From assembly GCA_038212375.1 (NCBI GenBank), contig JBBQUO010000008.1, positions 1-27,231 of the forward strand: a stretch of 27,231 nt of DNA. The letters run 5' to 3'. Shown here in pieces: positions 23,547 to 27,231 of the stretch. Below the pieces are notes generated by a model. That model saw only the letters and a program-made list of their open reading frames with translations, searched no databases and was not told the origin of the DNA. The DNA comes from JBGTNQ01 sp038212375. GTDB lineage: Bacteria; Patescibacteriota; Minisyncoccia; Phycocordibacterales; Zambryskibacteraceae. Numbering within the stretch: the stretch's first letter is position 1; the number at the start of each line of letters is the position of its first letter. The position numbers and the translations under genes are program-made.

Positions 23547-23616
23547 ACCTCCCTCTGACTGTGGTTGGTTCTTCAAGAATGAATTCTCGAAGGGTAAAAC
23601 CAGAGTAGAAGGAGGT
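23547..23616 (+). promoter_or_regulatory. Helix that covers the ribosome site of the 58-aa ORF
   Basis: ACCTCC (23547-23552) is complementary to GGAGGT (23611-23616), the SD of the 58-aa ORF. Further in, GGTT pairs with AACC, and CTTC-AGAA with TTCT-GAAG forms the apex (about 23571-23592). The result is a long imperfect hairpin that would hide the SD. Confidence 0.45.
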
Positions 23617-23625
23617 ACTAAGAAG

Positions 23626-23802
23626 ATGCGTTACCGCTCATTGTTACCTCAGAGGGTTGAGTGTAGAAGTTCAGAAGGTACTGTGCTACTCATTAAAAAT
23701 ATACCTACTGTTGCGAAGCTGCAAGAAAATATGGGGATTACTCGTCTTCAAGAATTGGCTTATCTATTGCAAATACCTCAATCTCAGGCGATGTACCTGT
23801 AA
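23626..23802 (+). CDS. Possible 58-aa basic protein
   Basis: 58 aa, MRYRSLLPQRVECRSS... to ...LLQIPQSQAMYL, with AAGGAGG 10 bases before the ATG, the same strong site as the 130-aa gene. The last 65 bases run antisense into the end of rmuC. The C-terminal half (KLQENMGITRLQELAYLLQIP) could form a small helix-turn-helix-like pair, but this is not diagnostic. No promoter is obvious upstream and no homologue is recognised, so the ORF may be regulatory or spurious. Confidence 0.4.
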   Translation: MRYRSLLPQRVECRSSEGTVLLIKNIPTVAKLQENMGITRLQELAYLLQIPQSQAMYL

Positions 23803-24802
23803 TGCGCGTGACATCTTTATCAATTTTCCCGAGTTCTTTGCGTGATGAATTAAAGTGATTAACCACAGTACTCAGAGAAGTACCTAGCTTTGCATGGTAT
23901 TCCTCATACGACTTGAGATGCTTACCGAGATCGTTTACCCGTTTGATGATATCTTGTGCTGTCTCCTCGATTTGGAGCGCTTTGAGGCCCTGGAGTACAG
24001 TTTGAAGATATGCTAAGAATGAAGTCGGGGAAACGATGATCACGTGATACTTCCCCGCTGCTCGTTGAATAAGATTCTCATCATTATCGGTTCCAACCTT
24101 TCCCACAAGAAGATCGTAATAAATGGCTTCATGCGGAATGAACATAAACGCGAAGTCGAGAGTCCCTTGGTCTGGTTGAATGTATTTTGATGTTTCGATA
24201 ATACGATTCTTAAGGTCATTTGCAAACACTTTTTCAAGTCGAGCTTTTTCAGCTGCATCAGTCGTCTCAGAAATACGATTATAATTTTCGAGCGAAAACT
24301 TAGAATCAACAGGAATCACTTTATCTTTCACAAAGACCGCAGCATCAACAATAGTACCGTCAGGAAACGGATACTGCATTTGATAGCTTCCAGCAGGAAG
24401 TACGTTCTTGAGCAGAGTTTCAAGATAATATTCACCAAGGATTCCACGTTGCTTCGGATTCTTCAAAATGTCTTGCAGAGACTTGAGCTGCTCAGTAAAG
24501 CTCATGACTTGCTTCTGTCCTTCTCCTACCTTTGTAAGCTCCTGCACAATGTCACGAATAATTTTATTGGATTCACTTGCCTGATACTGCATCGATTGAT
24601 GAAGACGATCAGAATTTTCTGAAAGTTTAGTATCGAGTGAACGAGTCAGTGCATTTACTTGATTCTGAATAAGAAGCAGTCCATCTTGAGAAACACCTTC
24701 TTCACTACTCTTCCTTGTGCCAGCAAAAAGGCGCCACAAAATAGCAGCGTTTACTACAAGAATAATCAAAAGAAAAACAATGAGAGGAAAAGTGTCTGTC
24801 AT
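23738..24802 (-). CDS. rmuC: RmuC-family DNA recombination protein
   Basis: 354 aa. An N-terminal membrane helix (about residues 6-27), a coiled coil (about 35-110), then the RmuC endonuclease-like core: KNPKQRGILGEYYLETLLKNVLPAGSY, YPFPDGTIVDAAVFVKDKVIPVDSKFSLENY with acid and Lys residues of a PD-(D/E)xK-like site, and FAFMFIPHEAIYYDLL. RmuC limits recombination at inverted repeats in E. coli. TATACT lies 9 bases before the ATG. The gene diverges from yqeY. Confidence 0.92.
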   Translation of the reverse strand: MTDTFPLIVFLLIILVVNAAILWRLFAGTRKSSEEGVSQDGLLLIQNQVNALTRSLDTKLSENSDRLHQSMQYQASESNKIIRDIVQELTKVGEGQKQVMSFTEQLKSLQDILKNPKQRGILGEYYLETLLKNVLPAGSYQMQYPFPDGTIVDAAVFVKDKVIPVDSKFSLENYNRISETTDAAEKARLEKVFANDLKNRIIETSKYIQPDQGTLDFAFMFIPHEAIYYDLLVGKVGTDNDENLIQRAAGKYHVIIVSPTSFLAYLQTVLQGLKALQIEETAQDIIKRVNDLGKHLKSYEEYHAKLGTSLSTVVNHFNSSRKELGKIDKDVTRITGTSPEIEVFAIDKPILEDE

Positions 24803-24889
24803 TATGACACTAGTATAGCATCAGAGATTTCTATTTGCTGCTATCAATTCTGCATTTACCTCGATGCTGGACGTCATAGAGAAAAGTTA

Positions 24890-24895
24890 TATAAT
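24890..24895 (+). promoter_or_regulatory. -10 box, leaderless start of yqeY
   Basis: TATAAT followed by CATCGAT (7 bases) and the ATG at 24903. The -35 is poor. Confidence 0.55.
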
Positions 24896-24902
24896 CATCG
24901 AT

Positions 24903-25355
24903 ATGTTACAACAAACAATTCGAGACCAGATCAAAGAAGCGATGCTTGCGAAAGATAGTGTAAGACTCAGTACCCTTCGAGGACTTCTCGCGGCGTGCAT
25001 GAGCGAAGTCATGGCACAGAAACGTAAACCTGATGAAGTTCTCTCTGATGAAGATGTGCTCGCGGTCATTACTCGAAGTGTAAAGCAACGGAAAGATTCT
25101 ATAGACCAATTTATGAAGGGTGGTCGAAGTGATCTTGCTGAAGCTGAACAAGCAGAGCTTGAAATCTTACAAACATACCTTCCTGCAATGATGAGTAAAG
25201 ATGACATCAGAAAAGTGGTAGAAGCCAAGAAATCTGAAATGGGAATAACTGATACATCTAAGATGGGTCAATTTATGGGAGCAGTCATGAAAGACCTCAA
25301 GGGAAAGGCAGACGGAGCAGATGTGAAAGAAGTTATTGATTCAATGTTTTCATAG
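24903..25355 (+). CDS. yqeY: YqeY/GatB-tail domain protein
   Basis: 150 aa from the ATG at 24903; the frame extends 13 codons upstream but the -10 box lies in that stretch. MLQQTIRDQIKEAMLAKDSVRLSTLRGLLAA, LAVITRSVKQRKDSIDQF, LQTYLPAMMSKDDIRKVV, MGQFMGAVMKDLKGKADGADVKEVI is the full YqeY pattern. It is homologous to the tRNA-binding tail of GatB and may touch tRNA; the true role is not established. A strong terminator follows. Confidence 0.92.
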   Translation: MLQQTIRDQIKEAMLAKDSVRLSTLRGLLAACMSEVMAQKRKPDEVLSDEDVLAVITRSVKQRKDSIDQFMKGGRSDLAEAEQAELEILQTYLPAMMSKDDIRKVVEAKKSEMGITDTSKMGQFMGAVMKDLKGKADGADVKEVIDSMFS

Positions 25356-25375
25356 AGCCATTTTTAGCTACTCAG

Positions 25376-25415
25376 AAAAGAGCGAAGAACCGTAGGTTCT
25401 TCGCTCTTTTCTTTT
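25376..25415 (+). terminator. Terminator of yqeY
   Basis: AAAAGAGCGAAGAACC, loop GTA, GGTTCTTCGCTCTTTT, then CTTTT. Confidence 0.92.
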
Positions 25416-25428
25416 CCCCAGATATTGC

Positions 25429-25457
25429 TTGACTTTACAAGTTTACTATGATATAGT
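25429..25457 (+). promoter_or_regulatory. Promoter of the 90-aa gene
   Basis: TTGACT (25429-25434), 17-bp spacer, TATAGT (25452-25457). The start near 25464 gives a leader of about 50 bases and rules out a start at 25429. Confidence 0.8.
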
Positions 25458-25512
25458 CAAATACAGAGATTTTGATTATCGAGCTATCGTTCTCCCAAAC
25501 CCTGGAGGCGTT

Positions 25513-25785
25513 GTGCAAGAGTCATACATCAATTCACTTGCTGACAAGGTCAGTAAGTTGTTACAGAAAAAGAATGCTCAGTTCATTGCATGCATCCGTG
25601 CGGTAATGAACGAAGCAAAGGTTCCTTCAAATGAGTGGGGTGAAACTTTCAGACTCATTCAGTCAGAAATGACTCGAAGGAGCTCAGCGGCGAGAAACGC
25701 TGCGAAAGGAAGACACCACGCTGCAGAAGCACCGGCACTAGTTCGTACCACCAACCGCACCGGTTGGATGGATCAGTACGATTGA
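25513..25785 (+). CDS. 90-aa protein, unknown, GTG start
   Basis: 90 aa from GTG 25513, chosen because GGAGG lies 5 bases upstream and the promoter covers the earlier part of the frame. It starts MQESYINSLADKVSKLLQKK and is helical in its first half; the second half is basic (EMTRRSSAARNAAKGRHHAA) and ends in RTGWMDQYD. No membrane helix. No family is recognised. The promoter, SD and terminator make a compact single-gene unit like those at 8804 and 15943. Confidence 0.7.
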   Translation: MQESYINSLADKVSKLLQKKNAQFIACIRAVMNEAKVPSNEWGETFRLIQSEMTRRSSAARNAAKGRHHAAEAPALVRTTNRTGWMDQYD

Positions 25786-25797
25786 TGTCATTGAAGT

Positions 25798-25836
25798 AAC
25801 GGAACGGGAGAACATCCCCGTTCCGTTTTTGTTTTA
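25798..25836 (+). terminator. Terminator of the 90-aa gene
   Basis: AACGGAACGGG (25798-25808) pairs with CCCGTTCCGTT (25817-25827), then TTTTGTTTT. Confidence 0.9.
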
Positions 25837-25845
25837 TACTAAATA

Positions 25846-25874
25846 TTGACAAATATATTTTATTAATGTATTAT
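25846..25874 (+). promoter_or_regulatory. Promoter of the lipoprotein gene
   Basis: TTGACA (25846-25851), 17-bp spacer, TATTAT (25869-25874). The leader is about 38 bases with GAGG before the ATG. Confidence 0.82.
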
Positions 25875-25918
25875 AAAAAAAGGCATGTAGCACATTCCCA
25901 CTATCTTTCGAGGTTGTT

Positions 25919-26299
25919 ATGCTGAAGAATCTCTTACTCGTTGCCCTTTCGGTACTTACACTGATTGGGTGCCGCAGCACTACCAACATGCAGATCACGG
26001 TCAACAATCGCACCACGAATTCCATTGAAGTTTTTTTCGATGGACATTCGTTTGGCGAACAAGCACCAGGTCCTCGGTCATACACGGTCCCAGTTCTCAC
26101 GGAAAATTACGGTAGCACATCGCCGTACAATCCTGATTATGGAAGCATTATTGTCTCAGCACGGGACAACAGAACCGGCAAAACCACTCGGAGCGTGAAT
26201 CTGTCCGTGCAGTCAGACAGGCGGACTTCGATTGATTTCAATCCTGGAGATTTTGTTTCCTATAACAAAATCCCAAAGGATTCGTTAATGTTACCGTGA
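25919..26299 (+). CDS. Small secreted lipoprotein, unknown
   Basis: 126 aa. A signal peptide MLKNLLLVALSVLTLIGCRS ends in a lipobox (L-I-G-C18), so signal peptidase II cleavage and lipid attachment at C18 are expected. The mature part is beta-rich and polar (MQITVNNRTTNSIEVFFDGHSFG, SIIVSARDNRTGKTTRSVNLSV), without a named domain. A GAGG site 5 bases before the ATG, a consensus promoter and a strong terminator bracket it. It is GC-richer than its surroundings. It may act at the cell surface, for instance in contact with a host, but this is speculation. Confidence 0.75.
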   Translation: MLKNLLLVALSVLTLIGCRSTTNMQITVNNRTTNSIEVFFDGHSFGEQAPGPRSYTVPVLTENYGSTSPYNPDYGSIIVSARDNRTGKTTRSVNLSVQSDRRTSIDFNPGDFVSYNKIPKDSLMLP

Positions 26300-26311
26300 T
26301 AACTCACGGAT

Positions 26312-26350
26312 TATCCCGCGACAGCTTTGCTGTCGCGGGATATATTTTTT
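26312..26350 (+). terminator. Terminator of the lipoprotein gene
   Basis: TATCCCGCGACAGC and its complement around a TTT loop, then TATATTTTTT. Confidence 0.92.
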
Positions 26351-26434
26351 CTTAATTACTCTTTGTATTTTTCCAAAGTAAATATTCTATAGATTTTCTA
26401 TCATAAGGTCGCATCTGAACCTCATTTCTATCCG

Positions 26435-26728
26435 TTACTTGATGACACCGTTATACCCCTCTGCAATGAGTCTTTTTCTCTTCACCTCTACCCCACCAGG
26501 CCTATTATAATTTCCCAAACTTCCATCAGATTTTATGACTCGATGACATGGGATCGTTTCATCATAGTTATTGGCCATAATACTTCCGACAGCTCGATAC
26601 GCACCAGAACTTCCGGCTGCTTTTGCTACTGCTCCGTAGGTCATTACCTTTCCTTTTGAAATAGATTTCACTACCTTTTGAACACGAATTTTGAAACTAT
26701 CTATTCCTGTAAAATTTTTATTTCTCAT
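26435..26728 (-). CDS. O6-alkylguanine-DNA alkyltransferase-like protein (short MGMT)
   Basis: 97 aa from ATG 26728 (a TTG two codons earlier is also in frame). It holds only the C-terminal MGMT DNA-binding domain: MTYGAVAKAAGSSGAYRAVGSIMANN and the active site P60-C61-H-R-V, then GSLGNYNRPGGVEVKRKRLIAEG. With the acceptor Cys present it could be a functional suicide methyltransferase, unlike ATL proteins that have Trp there. It lacks the N-terminal domain of Ogt/Ada, which is common for this length. TATACT lies 9 bases before the ATG. Confidence 0.9.
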   Translation of the reverse strand: MRNKNFTGIDSFKIRVQKVVKSISKGKVMTYGAVAKAAGSSGAYRAVGSIMANNYDETIPCHRVIKSDGSLGNYNRPGGVEVKRKRLIAEGYNGVIK

Positions 26729-26773
26729 GATCAAAACAGTATACCAAACAAAAAACTACACGAGCCAATACTA

Positions 26774-26802
26774 TTGAAAAAATTGAAATTTTTAGGTATT
26801 GT
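26774..26802 (+). promoter_or_regulatory. Promoter of the tRNA-Glu region
   Basis: TTGAAA (26774-26779), 17-bp spacer, TATTGT (26797-26802). The start would be about 26809, right before the truncated tRNA copy. Confidence 0.65.
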
Positions 26803-26810
26803 GTTCATCT

Positions 26811-26846
26811 ATGGCCCTATCGTCTAACGGTTAGGACAAGGCCTTC
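26811..26846 (+). pseudogene. Copy of the 5' half of tRNA-Glu
   Basis: 36 bases identical to 26983-27018: the acceptor 5' strand, the D arm and the anticodon stem up to the first loop bases (...AAGGCCTTC). The 3' half is absent; the sequence then departs completely. It cannot fold as a tRNA on its own. Confidence 0.9.
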
Positions 26847-26982
26847 GAGAGGTGAGGAAGCGAGACTCGAAGCTTCCGCAAGACCTTTGATAGTTTTTAT
26901 GAGCTCTGCGAAATAAAAACAGAAAAGGTGTACAGCTCCAGTGTGGAGGAAAATTCAGGTTCAAAAAAGTATGTTTGATAAC
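26847..26982 (+). other. 136-bp structured insert between the tRNA copies
   Basis: Contains CTTCGAG/CTCGAAG and GGAAGC/GCTTCC stems that exclude each other, GTTTTTAT/ATAAAAAC (26893-26920), and CTCCA/TGGAG (26936-26948). No open frame of size, no integrase, no direct CCA/T-arm remains of a tRNA 3' half. Confidence 0.6.
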
Positions 26983-26984
26983 AT

Positions 26985-27056
26985 GGCCCTATCGTCTAAC
27001 GGTTAGGACAAGGCCTTCTCAAGGCTTAAATCAGAGTTCGATTCTCTGTAGGGTCA
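26985..27056 (+). tRNA. tRNA-Glu (anticodon CTC)
   Basis: 72 nt. Acceptor GGCCCTA pairs with TAGGGTC (one G-T); D arm GTCTAACGGTTAGGAC is typical of tRNA-Glu; anticodon stem AGGCC/GGCTT with loop TTCTCAA gives CTC at 34-36, reading GAG; T arm CAGAG-TTCGATT-CTCTG; discriminator A. CCA is not encoded. A reliable promoter is visible only in front of the half-copy upstream. Confidence 0.92.
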
Positions 27057-27064
27057 CAAAAAGA

Positions 27065-27097
27065 CACAACAACCCCGAAAGGGGTTTTGTGCTTTTT
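27065..27097 (+). terminator. Terminator of tRNA-Glu
   Basis: CACAACAACCCC, loop GAAA, GGGGTTTTGTG then CTTTTT; flanking CACAAAAAG/CTTTTTGTG lengthens the stem to 27055-27100. Confidence 0.85.
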
Positions 27098-27113
27098 GTG
27101 AAGACGGAGCGAT

Positions 27114-27178
27114 GTTTTCTCAGCAGAGAAAACCGCGAGTCGGGGTCGCGGAAATCCAATTGTGACGACAATTGGATT
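27114..27178 (+). other. Three successive perfect hairpins
   Basis: GTTTTCTC-AGCA-GAGAAAAC (27114-27133), CCGCGA-GTCGGGG-TCGCGG (27133-27151), AATCCAATTGT-GACG-ACAATTGGATT (27153-27178). No T-run, no ORF. They lie after the tRNA terminator and reach nearly to the window end; the 12-mer TTTTGTGAAGAC occurs before them (27094) and again at the last bases (27220). Confidence 0.6.
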
Positions 27179-27231
27179 ATCTGTGACACAAACATTTCAA
27201 CCTCTCCACTGTTTCAAACTTTTGTGAAGAC

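Noticed and set aside
25429..25512. 118-aa version of the 90-aa protein
   Set aside because: Its TTG start is the -35 box of a clear promoter; GTG 25513 has GGAGG in front.
26847..26982. Group I intron in tRNA-Glu
   Set aside because: The second tRNA copy is complete by itself and the insert is too short and lacks recognisable P3-P8 core elements.
1..27231. CRISPR array, transposase, integrase, toxin-antitoxin or restriction genes
   Set aside because: I found no regularly spaced repeats and no proteins of these kinds. The tRNA-Glu scar has no recombinase within the window.

Overview
This window looks like chromosomal DNA of a Patescibacteria/CPR bacterium, most likely of the Parcubacteria side. 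The reasons are dense AT-rich housekeeping genes, short proteins, many small unplaceable genes, a peptidoglycan hydrolase/S41/SLT set without outer-membrane genes, bL27 and bL21 separated from each other, and a DsbA plus VKOR disulfide pair instead of DsbB. bL9 is present. The genetic code reads as standard (TGA is used as a stop). The lineage is an inference from gene content; no marker search was possible.

Layout. 1-4.4 kb (+): end of ftsW, murG, gltX, an M23 murein hydrolase with a coiled coil, and small membrane proteins. 4.6-5.2 kb: a small SD-led gene and a previously hidden 35-residue Cys-tailed peptide gene with its own promoter and terminator. 5.2-6.6 kb (-): EVE-domain protein, then a two-gene SOS operon (65-aa protein + LexA) whose 16-bp LexA palindrome fills the promoter spacer. 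6.7-7.9 kb (+): DsbA-like thiol oxidoreductase and VKOR. 8-10.3 kb: lytic transglycosylase with a folded leader, a 130-aa unknown and a GC-richer 289-aa protein of a type I associate with CPR genomes. 10.4-14.9 kb (-): MacB-like permease, ATPase and HlyD/MacA-like adaptor, with trhO downstream. 15-18.2 kb: bL27, bL9, S41 protease and small unknowns. 18.3-23.4 kb: CorA-like channel, cysS, dnaB-recR, bL21. 23.4-26.7 kb: a hidden 58-aa ORF with a folded leader, rmuC, yqeY, a 90-aa unknown, a lipoprotein and an O6-alkylguanine methyltransferase-like protein. 26.8-27.2 kb: tRNA-Glu(CTC) preceded by an exact copy of its own 5' half, and a run of hairpins.

How it works together. Envelope building (ftsW, murG) and remodelling (M23, SLT, S41) sit beside translation (gltX, cysS, bL27, bL9, bL21, trhO, tRNA-Glu) and replication/repair (dnaB, recR, rmuC, lexA, alkyltransferase). 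The DsbA/VKOR pair would oxidise secreted proteins.

Two expression styles stand out. Several core genes have a -10 box ending 6-7 bases before the ATG and no Shine-Dalgarno, which predicts leaderless mRNAs. The small accessory genes instead have clear TTGACA/TATAAT-type promoters, leaders (often folded), GGAG-type ribosome sites and strong terminators. The best leads for something undescribed are the tRNA-Glu half-gene with its structured insert, the SOS operon partner, the 35-aa Cys-tailed peptide, and the folded leaders at 8.5 kb and 23.5 kb.
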